Below, in pieces: positions 1 to 8,232 of a stretch of DNA of 25,786 bases. The translations under genes and the position numbers were made by a program. How positions within the stretch are numbered: the first letter of the stretch is position 1; every line of letters starts with the position of its first letter. This DNA comes from Candidatus Krumholzibacteriia bacterium. GTDB lineage: Bacteria > Krumholzibacteriota > Krumholzibacteriia > Krumholzibacteriales > Krumholzibacteriaceae. Below the pieces are notes generated by a model, which was not told the origin of the DNA, did no database searches, and saw only the letters and a list, made by a program, of their open reading frames with translations. The stretch spans positions 1 through 25,786 of the forward strand of contig JAQVGR010000001.1 in the NCBI GenBank assembly GCA_028696635.1. The letters run 5' to 3'.

Positions 1-184
1 AATAGGTGTACGCGGGCAGAAGCTCGCCGCTCGCTTCCATGAAGGAGCCTCGAAGGTAATAGAGCAGCGCGTTCCGGTCGAGGCGCTCCTGCGCGCCTAC
101 CGGCGCCGCGACCGCCAGAAACGCCGCAAGCGCCGAAAGAGCCAGCGCCGCGCCGATGATCGATCCTCGCTCACGCCTGTACAT
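1..184 (-). CDS. N-terminal fragment of an exported protein (runs off the window)
   Basis: Only the first 61 codons are visible; the rest lies beyond position 1. The start has a basic N-terminus (MYRRERG), a hydrophobic stretch rich in Ala and Leu at about residues 9-28, and a likely signal-peptidase site after the VGA motif near residue 31, so the product is probably secreted to the periplasm or outer membrane. The mature part begins ERLDRNALLYYLRG, which could be the first helix of a helical-repeat protein, but too little is present to name a family. The gene diverges from the barrel gene at 341. No Shine-Dalgarno sequence precedes the ATG. A TATACT box ends 6 nt upstream, so the message may be leaderless. 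Function unknown. Confidence 0.7.
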   Translation of the reverse strand, partial: MYRRERGSIIGAALALSALAAFLAVAAPVGAQERLDRNALLYYLRGSFMEASGELLPAYTY

Positions 185-190
185 GCTATA

Positions 191-219
191 AGTATACGCC
201 CTTGCCGCTGTCCGGGCAA
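191..219 (-). promoter_or_regulatory. Sigma70-like promoter of the minus-strand gene ending at 1
   Basis: On the minus strand, TTGCCC (214-219) is followed after 17 nt by TATACT (191-196). The expected start of transcription, about 7 nt further on, falls on the A of the ATG at 184. This implies a leaderless mRNA or a start codon chosen too early. Seen by eye only. Confidence 0.5.
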
Positions 220-256
220 AGCGAAAGGCGCCCCGTACTGAAGTTCGGGGTCCGCA

Positions 257-286
257 TTGACAGCGCTCGCCGGCGGGGAGTATACT
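257..286 (+). promoter_or_regulatory. Sigma70-like promoter of the barrel gene
   Basis: TTGACA (257-262) matches the -35 consensus exactly. After an 18-nt spacer comes TATACT (281-286), five of six matches to the -10 consensus. Transcription would begin near 293, giving a leader of about 48 nt that contains the purine-rich ribosome site AGGAAGGA before the ATG at 341. Confidence 0.65.
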
Positions 287-340
287 CCGTAACGAGACCC
301 TCCGCAGCTCGATCGCGCCCCTGGAGAGGAAGGATACGCA

Positions 341-1666
341 ATGAAGCAGAAGATAGCGGCGATCGGCGCCGCGATGATCGCCACCGCCGTCATTTCGTCG
401 GCAGCCGGGGCACAGCTTCTCGGCGTGCTCACCGTAGAGCGCCTCTCGATACTCGACGAGCCCTGGGCCGGAGCGAGGGCGTGCGGCATGGGCGGGGCTT
501 ACACCGCCGTGAGCGACGACCCCCTCGGAGTGCTTTACAATCCGGCGGGGATCGCGCGCGCCAGCGGGAGCGACGTCTCGCTCGGCATATACGAGCGCTG
601 GCAGGATGTCGAGCATGTCTACGACGGCGCCGGATCGGCCGCGTCGGGCTCGTATCTCTCCTTCGGACACATCGGCGCGATCCTCCCCTACTCCAGCTAC
701 TCGACCGACATCTACTTCGGCGTCGGGGTCTTCCGCACGGGCGGCTCCGATCTCGAATACGTCAGGACAGGCGAACGGCCCGATCTCGGCGGCGATATCA
801 GGAACGTCCTGCTGCAGGACGGTTCGGTCTACCAGTACCGGTTCGCCGTCGCCGGCAAGCTCTCACCGGCCGTCTCGGTCGGCGCCGCCTTCGTCCTGTG
901 GGACGGGAACCCCCGGTTCCTCGAGGAGATCTCGTTCCAGGGGGCGGCCGACTCGAGCTACGTCTTCTCGGACGACGTGACGGCGAATCTCGACGGGGTC
1001 AGCTTCGATTTCGGGGTCCACGCCCGCCTGGGACGGCTCTTCGACGCCGGGCTGGTCGTGACGACCCCCACATGGCTCGACTACGGAGGCGACGGGGTGG
1101 AGCGATACTCGGGCACCTGGCCCGACGGGTCGGGCTGGACGACCGATCCGTACTATTTCCGGGTCGACGACGAAATCACCCTCCCGATGACCATCCGCGG
1201 CGGCGCCGCGCTCCGGACGGAGCCGCTGACCGTCAGCGCGGAGGCGACCTGCGCCGATTACACGCAGACGAAGTACAACGGCAGAACCCTCTATCACGAG
1301 GACGATCCGCGCATCGACGTGCTCAAGCAGGTCTGGTCGTACCGGATTGGAGCCGAGCTGCGCGTCCCGAGGACGACGCTCTCGCTCCGGGCGGGGTATG
1401 CGTACCAGCCTCTCCCCGTGCGCGGGATCGACGAGATGACCTATGTCGAGGAGACACCTGACGAATTCTGGCTCGTGACCGACTGGCAACTCGGAGCAGT
1501 CACGAGCGAGCGGCGGCTCTTCACGTTCGGAGCCGGAATCGTCATTGACCGGAGCCTTTCCGTAGACGCGGCCGTGACGACGGGTCGCTTCGAACGCGAG
1601 ACGCTCTACCTGGCCGAAACGAGGGAGCTCACAGAGCTTCTCGTATCGGGATCGTTCCGCTTCTGA
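341..1666 (+). CDS. PorV/UPF0164-like outer-membrane beta-barrel protein
   Basis: The 441-residue product starts with a signal peptide (about residues 1-24, ending SSAAGA). Residues 49-70 carry the glycine/asparagine-rich signature of the PorV/UPF0164 and FadL-like barrels (GMGGAYTAVSDDP followed by a YNPAG motif). The remainder alternates polar and aromatic residues as expected of beta strands, and the protein ends in GSFRF, a terminal aromatic residue typical of BAM-inserted barrels. Family members sit in the outer membrane; some act in FCB bacteria as shuttle or anchor factors for type IX secretion, others as transporters. No type IX gene is nearby, so the exact role is open. The ATG is preceded by AGGAAGGA and a good promoter. 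The gene is monocistronic and converges on the binding-protein gene ending at 1703. Confidence 0.75.
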   Translation: MKQKIAAIGAAMIATAVISSAAGAQLLGVLTVERLSILDEPWAGARACGMGGAYTAVSDDPLGVLYNPAGIARASGSDVSLGIYERWQDVEHVYDGAGSAASGSYLSFGHIGAILPYSSYSTDIYFGVGVFRTGGSDLEYVRTGERPDLGGDIRNVLLQDGSVYQYRFAVAGKLSPAVSVGAAFVLWDGNPRFLEEISFQGAADSSYVFSDDVTANLDGVSFDFGVHARLGRLFDAGLVVTTPTWLDYGGDGVERYSGTWPDGSGWTTDPYYFRVDDEITLPMTIRGGAALRTEPLTVSAEATCADYTQTKYNGRTLYHEDDPRIDVLKQVWSYRIGAELRVPRTTLSLRAGYAYQPLPVRGIDEMTYVEETPDEFWLVTDWQLGAVTSERRLFTFGAGIVIDRSLSVDAAVTTGRFERETLYLAETRELTELLVSGSFRF

Positions 1667-1702
1667 AATCGCTACGGGATATCGACGCGTCCTCGCGCCC
1701 GT

Positions 1703-2614
1703 TCATCGCCCGCCGAGGACGCCGGGGCTGATCGCCTCGGCAAACTCCTCGAGCAGAAGCACCAGCCGCGGACCGGGGATCGACGCATGATCGCCGGTGA
1801 GGATCGTCACCCTGCCCGTGCGCACCGCGCGCAGTTCCGCGGCGCCCTTCCAGCCGCCGGTTATGCGCTGCAGGCCAAGGCGCCGGGCGTCGGCGGCCGG
1901 CACGATTTCTATGATCACCTCGGGATCGAGGTGAAGCATGCCTTCCATCGACAGCTCGGGATAAGCGGGAACGCGGGAATCGATGGCGTTGCGCCCGCCG
2001 GCCGCCTCGAGGAGCTCGTCGTAGAAGGTGCCCCGCCCCGCCGCGCATATGCCGGCCGGCGAGGACCCGTACGCCCGAGAGACGACGACGAGCGTCGAGG
2101 GCCGGTCTGAGGCCGATGTGAGACGGCGCACGGATTCGATGCGCCGCTCGATCGAGGCACGGACCGCCGCCGCGGAATCCGCAGCGCCGCACCGCCGGCC
2201 GATCGTCGTGATCGACGAGAGGATCTCTCCGATCGTCTCGTTTCCCACGGCGAGACACTGTATGCCGACCCTCTCGAGAACGGACCCGGCACTCTCGTGG
2301 GCGGGAAGCATGACGACGAGGTCGGGCTCGAGGGCGACCACCGCTTCGACGTTCGTGTCGTAGTACCCGCCGACCCGCGGCAGCAGCGCGGCCTCGGGCG
2401 GATAGTTGCAGAACCGCGTGGCGCCGACGAGACGGTCGCCGAGACCGACGGCGAAGAGAATCTCCGTGATGTTCGGAGAGAGCGAAACGATGCGCCGGCA
2501 GGGCTCGCGATCCCCCGCCTCGGACGCCGGTCCGCATGCGGCGCAGATCAGAACGAAGAGGCACAGAACGGCTCCGATGGCGCGTTGCCACGGCGATCCG
2601 CAGCCGCCGGTCAT
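1703..2614 (-). CDS. BtuF/FepB-like periplasmic substrate-binding lipoprotein (cobalamin or Fe-chelate type)
   Basis: The 303-residue product has a hydrophobic leader (about 12-26) ending LICAAC, with Cys27 as a plausible lipidation site. It continues with the hallmark of class III binding proteins for vitamin B12 and ferric chelates: RIVSLSPNITEILFAVG (about 41-57), then VGGYYDTNVEAVVALEPDLV in the first lobe. The family captures a corrinoid, haem or siderophore and hands it to an ABC permease. No permease or ATPase gene is visible here, so the substrate cannot be assigned and the partner must lie elsewhere. The ATG overlaps the stop of the cysteine-rich gene upstream (TGATG), indicating translational coupling; no separate ribosome site is seen. 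It is the last gene of the long minus-strand run. Confidence 0.75.
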   Translation of the reverse strand: MTGGCGSPWQRAIGAVLCLFVLICAACGPASEAGDREPCRRIVSLSPNITEILFAVGLGDRLVGATRFCNYPPEAALLPRVGGYYDTNVEAVVALEPDLVVMLPAHESAGSVLERVGIQCLAVGNETIGEILSSITTIGRRCGAADSAAAVRASIERRIESVRRLTSASDRPSTLVVVSRAYGSSPAGICAAGRGTFYDELLEAAGGRNAIDSRVPAYPELSMEGMLHLDPEVIIEIVPAADARRLGLQRITGGWKGAAELRAVRTGRVTILTGDHASIPGPRLVLLLEEFAEAISPGVLGGR

Positions 2615-3102
2615 CAGTCGGTTTTGCGGCTGATGCCCTTGAGCAGCGACAGGTATGCCTCGTCGAGACGTGAGAGCATCTCCTCCGAGAGTCCGCCGCC
2701 GGTCTCCATGATCTGCGTATAATGCTGCTCGAGGTATCGGCAGAGAGAGACCGCGCCGCTTCCGATCTGCCCGTCGACGAGCTTCCGCGCCTCTTCACGG
2801 GCGGCCCGGAACGGCTCGTCCTCCTCGCGGCCGTCGACGTTGTGGATGTACTCGTTGAGCAGCTGGAGCCAGTACGCGTCGTGCCTGCCGCCGTTATCGA
2901 AAACACAGCCCGGCTCGCCGACGAGGAAACAGTACCCGTATACGAAATACGAGCAATGAAGCATCCCCGTCAGGAAGAGCCTCCGGTGACAGTCGATCGA
3001 CATCTCCTCCATGGCGCACGGAAGCCTGCACTCCGCGCAGAGAACGGCCGGATCGCCTCCGAATGTGAATGGAAACCGTCTTGTTGCGGGCCGCGCGTTC
3101 AT
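2614..3102 (-). CDS. Cysteine-rich protein of unknown function
   Basis: I do not recognise this 162-residue protein. It has no signal peptide or membrane segment and looks cytoplasmic. Its N-terminal half holds seven cysteines at 22, 25, 29, 38, 50, 58 and 66 (pattern C-x2-C-x3-C-x8-C-x11-C-x7-C-x7-C), with another at 121, suggesting a zinc or iron-sulfur site. The spacing is reminiscent of YkgJ-type putative metal-binding proteins, but it lacks their usual adjacent Cys-Cys. The C-terminal half is acidic and probably helical. The gene starts 4 nt after the rnc stop and is coupled by a TGATG overlap to the BtuF-like gene. A link to metal or corrinoid handling is possible but rests only on this coupling. 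Confidence 0.6.
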   Translation of the reverse strand: MNARPATRRFPFTFGGDPAVLCAECRLPCAMEEMSIDCHRRLFLTGMLHCSYFVYGYCFLVGEPGCVFDNGGRHDAYWLQLLNEYIHNVDGREEDEPFRAAREEARKLVDGQIGSGAVSLCRYLEQHYTQIMETGGGLSEEMLSRLDEAYLSLLKGISRKTD

Positions 3103-3106
3103 ACGA

Positions 3107-3865
3107 TCAGTTATGCACCCGCCTGAGCTCCTTGAGGGCTTCCTTGGCAGCCATCTGCTCGGCGTCCTTCTTGCTCTTGCCCCGCCCCCGCCCGAGGAGC
3201 CCGTGGCCGGCGCGGACCTCGACGAGGAAGATCTTGTCGTGCTCGGGGCCTGTCGTCGACCTGATCCGGTAGCGCGGGTACGTTCTGAACTTGCGCTGCG
3301 TATACTCCTGCAGGTGGCTCTTGTAGTTGATGTGATCGCTGTGCTCGAGGGTCACGTCGACTTCGTCGAGGATCGTCTCCTCGATGAATCGCCTCGCTTC
3401 CTCGAGACCGCCGTCGAGGTAGATGCCTCCGATCACCGCCTCGAGAACGGCCGTCTGAATAGAGTCCTGCCCGTGGACTCCTCCTCTGAACGCGTTCTCG
3501 CTGAGGATGACGTGATCCTTGAGGCCGATCGCTTCGGCCTTCTTGGTGAGGACCGTCTGGCTGACGAGCAGGGATTTCTTCTGCGTCAGCTGCCCTTCGT
3601 TCTCTTCGGGGAAGTTGCGAAGCAGGAAATCGGTCGTCACGAGCGCCAGCACCGAATCCCCGAGGAACTCGAGCCGCTCGTACGTGATCCCCGGCTCGCC
3701 CGGCTTCAGCTCTCCGAGCGTCGATCGATGCGTGAGGGCTTCTACGAGGATGTCGCTGTTCGCGAAACAGTACCCGAGTTTGCGTTCGAGCTCCGAAAAC
3801 CTCGACGGCGCGGCCTGCCTCCGGCGGCTGAACAGTCTTTTCACTCTTTCGATGGACCAGCCCAT
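3107..3865 (-). CDS. rnc: Ribonuclease III
   Basis: This is a 252-residue double-strand-specific endoribonuclease that processes rRNA precursors and structured mRNAs in the cytoplasm. The signature ERLEFLGDSVL lies at 63-73 and supplies metal ligands Glu66 and Asp70. A second conserved block, EAVIGGIYLDGG, begins at Glu142. The C-terminal dsRNA-binding domain covers about 181-250 and has the GKSKKDAEQMAAKEAL helix. Oddly, the residue three before Glu142, normally an aspartate metal ligand, is Ala139. I chose the ATG at 3865 because it leaves 14 nt after the fabF stop; the frame stays open upstream to 4000 but that part overlaps fabF and is not family-like. The fabF-rnc order is the classical one. 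Confidence 0.92.
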   Translation of the reverse strand: MGWSIERVKRLFSRRRQAAPSRFSELERKLGYCFANSDILVEALTHRSTLGELKPGEPGITYERLEFLGDSVLALVTTDFLLRNFPEENEGQLTQKKSLLVSQTVLTKKAEAIGLKDHVILSENAFRGGVHGQDSIQTAVLEAVIGGIYLDGGLEEARRFIEETILDEVDVTLEHSDHINYKSHLQEYTQRKFRTYPRYRIRSTTGPEHDKIFLVEVRAGHGLLGRGRGKSKKDAEQMAAKEALKELRRVHN

Positions 3866-3879
3866 ACGACTCGAATCCG

Positions 3880-5121
3880 TCAATCGGCGAATCTCCTCAG
3901 CAGGAGACTTACGTTGTGTCCGCCGAATCCAAGCGAATTGCTCAGGGCAAATTCGAACTCCTTGGGCATGGCTTTGTTCGGCACGTGGTTGACAGCGCAC
4001 TCCGGATCGATGTTGTCGAGGTTCGCGGTCGGAGGCATGATCTGCTCGATCAGGGCGCGCGCGGTCATGATGAACTCGAGCCCTGCCGCGGCGCCGAGCA
4101 TGTGGCCGGAGCAGGACTTTGTCGAGCTCACGTGCAGATCGTCCCTCCCACCGAAGACCGCGACGATCGCCTCCGCTTCCGCCTTGTCGTTGTACTTCGT
4201 CGAGGTGCCGTGCGCGTTGATGTAACCCACCCGGTCGAGCCCGATCCCCGCGTCGCGCACGGCGCGCCGCATCGCCTCGCCCGGGCCGATCCCTCCGGGT
4301 GCCGGAGCGGTCATGTGGTAGGCGTCCCCCGTCATGCCGACCCCGGCGAGCTCGGCGTATATCGTCGCGCCTCTCGCGCGCGCGTGAGCGAGCTCCTCGA
4401 GCAGGACGATCCCCGCTCCCTCCGCCATCACGAAGCCGTCCCGGTCGACGTCGAAGGGGCGGCTCGCCCGCCGCGGTTCGTCGTTGCGGGTGGAGAGCGC
4501 TTTCATGGAGCAGAACCCGCCGAGGGCCATCGGGGAAATCGTTCCCTCCGTCCCGCCGGTGAGCATGGCATCGGCATGGCCGGCCTTGATGAGCAGGTAC
4601 GACATCGCGATCGCGTGGCCGCCCGAAGCGCAGGCCGAGACGGTCGCGAAATTGGGGCCCTTCAGGCCGTATCTGATGGATGCCAGACCCGAGGTCATGT
4701 CGATGATCATCAGCGGGATGAAGAAGGGGCTGATCTTCGAAGGCCCTTTCTCGAGGTACACGGCGTGCTGCTCCTCGAAGGTGAGGATGCCCCCGATCCC
4801 GGAGCCGATGACGACGCCGAAGTTCTCGCGGTCGAACTCGGCTCCCTCGAGATCCCGCATTGCCTCGACGGATGCCGCCATCGCCAGCTGCGTCGACCGG
4901 TCCATCCGCCTGGCGTCCTTCTTGTCGATGTACTTCAGCGGATCGAAGCTCTTGACCTCGCCGCCGATCTGCGAGCTGAACCCGCTGACGTCGAAGGCCG
5001 TGATCCTGTCGATCCCGGACCTTCCCGCGCTGATGTTCAGCCAGTTCTCCTCGACGGTCTCACCGCAGGGGCTCACGAGCCCCATGCCGGTAACGACCAC
5101 GCGTCTGCCGTTCGCGGACAC
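3880..5121 (-). CDS. fabF: Beta-ketoacyl-ACP synthase II
   Basis: This 413-residue thiolase-fold enzyme condenses malonyl-ACP with acyl-ACP to elongate fatty acids. The Cys-His-His triad is intact: Cys164 in TVSACASGGHA, His304 in INAHGTSTKYND, and His340 in KSCSGHMLGAAAG. The C-terminal loop NSLGFGGHNVSL (394-405) is also typical. The start is a GTG at 5121 preceded by a GGAGAGA purine tract about 8 nt upstream. The length is normal for FabF. It follows acpP by about 50 nt in the fab cluster and is followed by rnc. Confidence 0.96.
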   Translation of the reverse strand: MSANGRRVVVTGMGLVSPCGETVEENWLNISAGRSGIDRITAFDVSGFSSQIGGEVKSFDPLKYIDKKDARRMDRSTQLAMAASVEAMRDLEGAEFDRENFGVVIGSGIGGILTFEEQHAVYLEKGPSKISPFFIPLMIIDMTSGLASIRYGLKGPNFATVSACASGGHAIAMSYLLIKAGHADAMLTGGTEGTISPMALGGFCSMKALSTRNDEPRRASRPFDVDRDGFVMAEGAGIVLLEELAHARARGATIYAELAGVGMTGDAYHMTAPAPGGIGPGEAMRRAVRDAGIGLDRVGYINAHGTSTKYNDKAEAEAIVAVFGGRDDLHVSSTKSCSGHMLGAAAGLEFIMTARALIEQIMPPTANLDNIDPECAVNHVPNKAMPKEFEFALSNSLGFGGHNVSLLLRRFAD

Positions 5122-5172
5122 TCTCTGTCTCTCCGATCACTGATGGTGTGTGCGCGCTCTCCCGACCGATCG

Positions 5173-5412
5173 CTACTCGGTCACGTGCGCCTTTACGTAA
5201 TCGATCGCTTCGCCGACCTTCGTGATCTTCTCGGCCTCTTCGTCGGGGATCTCGACCCCGAACTCCTCCTCGAGCGCCATCACGAGCTCGACCGTATCGA
5301 GCGAGTCGGCGCCGAGATCGTCGATGAACGACGCTTCGACGGTGATCTGGTCCTGATTGACCGACAGCTGATCCTCGATGACCTTCCTCACGCGTTCCTC
5401 GATCGTTGCCAT
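5173..5412 (-). CDS. acpP: Acyl carrier protein
   Basis: This is a 79-residue acidic four-helix protein that carries growing acyl chains on a phosphopantetheine arm. The attachment site is Ser37 in the DLGADSLDTVEL motif, followed by the recognition helix that binds the Fab enzymes. The ATG is preceded by AAGGAGG at about 10 nt, one of the strongest ribosome sites in the window, which fits the high expression of ACP. It lies between fabG and fabF, its usual position. It serves fatty-acid elongation and, through PlsX and LpxL-type enzymes, membrane lipid and lipid A assembly. Confidence 0.97.
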   Translation of the reverse strand: MATIEERVRKVIEDQLSVNQDQITVEASFIDDLGADSLDTVELVMALEEEFGVEIPDEEAEKITKVGEAIDYVKAHVTE

Positions 5413-5440
5413 GCTTCAGAAACCTCCTTGCCTGAGTCGA

Positions 5441-6199
5441 CTACCGTGCCATGACCATGCCGCCGTCGCAGTTCACGACCTGCCCGGTCACGTACGACCC
5501 GAGATCGGAAACGAGGAACAGGACCACATTGGCCACGTCCCCTCCGCTCCCGAACCGCCCGAGCGGTATCATGCGACGCATCTGATCCTGTACCTCTTCG
5601 GGTAGAACAGCCGTCATCGGCGTGTCTATGAAACCGGGGGCGATCGCGTTGACCGTCACTCCGCGAGGAGCGAGCTCCTTCGCGGCCGATTTCGTGAAAC
5701 CGATGATCCCTGCCTTGCTGGCGGCGTAGTTGCTCTGACCAGCGTTCCCCATCTGCCCGATCACCGAGGCGATGTTCACGATGCGGCCCGACCGCTTCCT
5801 GAACATGTGCTTCGCCACCGCCCTCGTCATGTTGAACGTGCCGGTGAGATTGATGCGCAGGACGCGCTCCCACTCCTCGCCGCTCATGCGCAACAGCAGG
5901 TTGTCCCGCGTGATCCCCGCGTTGTTCACGAGGATATGGACCTGCTCGCGCCATTCGAGGACCTCCCGGACGCAGCGCTGCACGTCCTCGGCGTCCGACA
6001 CGTCGCATCTGAGCGCGAGCGCTCCGCGCCCGGCCTCCTCGACGAGACCGGCCGTCTGGGCCGCGCCCTCCACGTCGACGTCGAGAACGGCCGTATCGGC
6101 GCCGCTCCCCGCGAGGGCGAGGCATATATCCCGCCCGATGCCGCGGCCGGCGCCGGTGACGATCGCCGTTGTTCCTTCGATCCCTTTCATATCGACCAT
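5441..6199 (-). CDS. fabG: 3-oxoacyl-ACP reductase
   Basis: This is an NADPH-dependent short-chain dehydrogenase that reduces beta-ketoacyl-ACP to beta-hydroxyacyl-ACP. In the 252-residue numbering, the cofactor loop is TGAGRGIG (15-22), NNAG is at 92-95, and the catalytic set is Asn117, Ser145, Tyr158 and Lys162 (NYAASKAG). The ATG at 6199 gives MVDMKGIEG; the second ATG at 6190 gives MKGIEG, nearer the usual FabG N-terminus. Neither has a clear Shine-Dalgarno sequence, and a TATAGA box lies at 6202-6207, so the start is uncertain by three codons. It sits between fabD and acpP. Confidence 0.95.
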   Translation of the reverse strand: MVDMKGIEGTTAIVTGAGRGIGRDICLALAGSGADTAVLDVDVEGAAQTAGLVEEAGRGALALRCDVSDAEDVQRCVREVLEWREQVHILVNNAGITRDNLLLRMSGEEWERVLRINLTGTFNMTRAVAKHMFRKRSGRIVNIASVIGQMGNAGQSNYAASKAGIIGFTKSAAKELAPRGVTVNAIAPGFIDTPMTAVLPEEVQDQMRRMIPLGRFGSGGDVANVVLFLVSDLGSYVTGQVVNCDGGMVMAR

Positions 6200-6236
6200 G
6201 CTCTATAGCAAAAGCCCGCGCGGTTCGTAAAGCATT

Positions 6237-7187
6237 TTATGAGACGGCGACGGCTTCGATCGCCGCGGCGACCTGATCGGCCGTGCCCACCGATGCGACC
6301 GGACGGTCGCGCCGAATCCGTTTCATGAGGCCGGTAAGGACCTTGCCCGGTCCGACCTCCATGATCTCGCCGTCCCACCGGTCGGCGAGCGCGGTCATCG
6401 AGTCGGACCACAGGACCGGGCTTGTCAGCTGGCGCGAGAGCGCGTCGATGATCTCGCCGGAGGCCCTGACGATCTTCGCATCGGCGTTGGTAATCACCCC
6501 GACCGGCGCGTCGCCGACGGGAAAGCTCCTGATATAATCGACCAGCTCGGTCTGCGCGGAGGCGACGAGCGGCGAGTGGAACGCCCCGCTCACGTTCAGA
6601 CGGACGACCTTCGAGGCACCCTTCGACTCGGCGATCCGCATCGCCTCCTCGACCGCCTCGATCTCTCCCGAGACGACGATCTGGCCGGGCGCGTTGATAT
6701 TGGCCGTTACGACGGTGCGCCCGCCGGACGCCGCCTCCCTGCAGACCTCGTCGACGACCTCGCGCTCGAGGCCGATGATCGCAGCCATCGTGCCCGGCTG
6801 CCTGAGCCCCGCCTCGTACATGAGCTCGCCGCGCCTGCGGACGATCCGCAGCGCGTCGGTCCATTCGAGGGCCCCGACGCAGGCGAGCGCCGAGTACTCG
6901 CCGAGGCTGTGCCCCGCCGCGATCGCCGGTTCGACGCCCGCCTCCTCGCTCAGGATCCGCGCGACGACCACGCTGCAGAGCAGGATGGCCGGCTGCGCGT
7001 TGCGCGTCTCGGTGAGGACCTCGGGATCGCCCTGGAAACAGAGCCTGGAGAGCTTCATTTCGAGGATATCGTCGGCCTGCCGGTAGATCTCGGCGGCGGC
7101 GGGAAACCGCTCGGCGAGGTCCTTTCCCATCCCCGCGTACTGCGAACCCTGCCCGGGGAAGAGCATCGCCGTCTTCTTCGCTGCCAT
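6237..7187 (-). CDS. fabD: Malonyl-CoA:ACP transacylase
   Basis: The enzyme moves the malonyl group from CoA to ACP, loading the extender unit for fatty-acid synthesis. From the ATG at 7187 the protein has 316 residues, with the N-terminal FPGQGSQ motif (10-16), nucleophile Ser94 in GHSLGEYSA, and catalytic His204 in GAFHSPL. The ATG is preferred over the adjacent upstream GTG (7190) because AAAGGAG lies 5 nt before the ATG but only 2 nt before the GTG. The gene is flanked by fabH and fabG in conventional order with a 37-nt gap to fabG. Confidence 0.96.
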   Translation of the reverse strand: MAAKKTAMLFPGQGSQYAGMGKDLAERFPAAAEIYRQADDILEMKLSRLCFQGDPEVLTETRNAQPAILLCSVVVARILSEEAGVEPAIAAGHSLGEYSALACVGALEWTDALRIVRRRGELMYEAGLRQPGTMAAIIGLEREVVDEVCREAASGGRTVVTANINAPGQIVVSGEIEAVEEAMRIAESKGASKVVRLNVSGAFHSPLVASAQTELVDYIRSFPVGDAPVGVITNADAKIVRASGEIIDALSRQLTSPVLWSDSMTALADRWDGEIMEVGPGKVLTGLMKRIRRDRPVASVGTADQVAAAIEAVAVS

Positions 7188-7233
7188 CACGTCTCCTTTA
7201 TCCGTCCGGAGCGCCGTTGCGACGGGCCCCGCA

Positions 7234-8232
7234 TCAATACCGCGCCAGGACCGCGCCCCAGGTGAGCCCGCCGCCGAAGGCGACCATCATCACCAGGTCC
7301 CCCTTGTGCAGCGTGCCGCCGTCCCTGAGCTCCGAGAGGGCGATCGGGATGCTCGCCGAGGAGGTGTTCCCGATCCGGTCGATATTGACGACGACCTGTT
7401 CCTTCGCGAGTTTCAGGCGTTTCCTGACCCCCTCGATGATGCGGATGTTCGCCTGGTGGGGGATCAGGTAGTCAATGTCGGAAAGCTGCAACCCCGCCTC
7501 GTCGAGGGTGCTGCGCGCCGCGTCGACCATCGCGCGGACGGCGTACTTGAACAGCCCGTCGCCCCTCATCTTGACGTACTGCTGGCGTTCCGCTATCCGT
7601 TGCGCGTCGAGCGGCATCCGCGAGCCGCCGCCGGGGACGTAGAGAAGCTCGCCGAGCGAGCCGTCGCACTGCATGAACGTGCCGAGAATCCCTTCGCCTT
7701 CGGGGCCCTCCTCGAGGACGACGGCGCCGGCGCCGTCGCCGAATAGGACGCACGTCGCCCGGTCCTCGTAGTCGAGGATCCGCGAGAGCACCTCGACCCC
7801 GACGATCAGGATCTTCTTCGCCCTGCCCGCGGCGATCAGGGCGTGGCCCGTGGTCAATCCGTATACGAACCCCGAGCAGGCCGCCGAAAGATCGAACCCG
7901 GCGGCGCGCTTCGCCCCGAGCCGGCTCTGCAGCAGGCAGGCGGTGGCGGGCAGGGACATGTCCGGGGTCACGGTGGAAACGATGATCAGGTCGAGCTCGT
8001 CCGCCGCGACCCCGGCGTCCTCGATGGCGCGCCTGGCCGCGTTCAGGGCGAGATCGCTCGCCGCCTCGGACTCGTCCGCGATGCGGCGCTCGCGGATCCC
8101 CGAACGCGTGACGATCCACTCATCGCTCGTATCGACCATCTTCTCGAGATCGAAGTTGGTCAGCACCCGCTCGGGCAGGTAATGCCCGATCCCGGTGATC
8201 CGCGCGCCTTTCGGCTGAATCCCTCTCGTCAC
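7234..8232 (-). CDS. fabH: Beta-ketoacyl-ACP synthase III
   Basis: FabH starts fatty-acid chains by condensing an acyl-CoA primer with malonyl-ACP. The 332-residue protein has Cys119 in DLSAACSGF, His259 in YLIPHQANIRI and Asn289 in RIGNTSSASIP, the complete Cys-His-Asn triad, and ends with GGGLTWGA. I start it at the GTG at 8232, which overlaps the plsX stop as GTGA and gives the usual N-terminus (short lead, then ARITGIGHYLPE). The frame stays open to 8787, but that part is antiparallel to nothing conserved and overlaps plsX. The four-base overlap implies translational coupling between PlsX and FabH. Confidence 0.96.
   Translation of the reverse strand: MTRGIQPKGARITGIGHYLPERVLTNFDLEKMVDTSDEWIVTRSGIRERRIADESEAASDLALNAARRAIEDAGVAADELDLIIVSTVTPDMSLPATACLLQSRLGAKRAAGFDLSAACSGFVYGLTTGHALIAAGRAKKILIVGVEVLSRILDYEDRATCVLFGDGAGAVVLEEGPEGEGILGTFMQCDGSLGELLYVPGGGSRMPLDAQRIAERQQYVKMRGDGLFKYAVRAMVDAARSTLDEAGLQLSDIDYLIPHQANIRIIEGVRKRLKLAKEQVVVNIDRIGNTSSASIPIALSELRDGGTLHKGDLVMMVAFGGGLTWGAVLARY

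Noticed and set aside
1687..1722. Inverted repeat GCGTCCTCG / CGAGGACGC between the two convergent genes as a terminator
   Set aside because: The 18-nt loop contains the stop codon of the binding-protein gene, the right arm is coding, and no T-tract follows. Could still be weakly bidirectional, but not supported enough to list.
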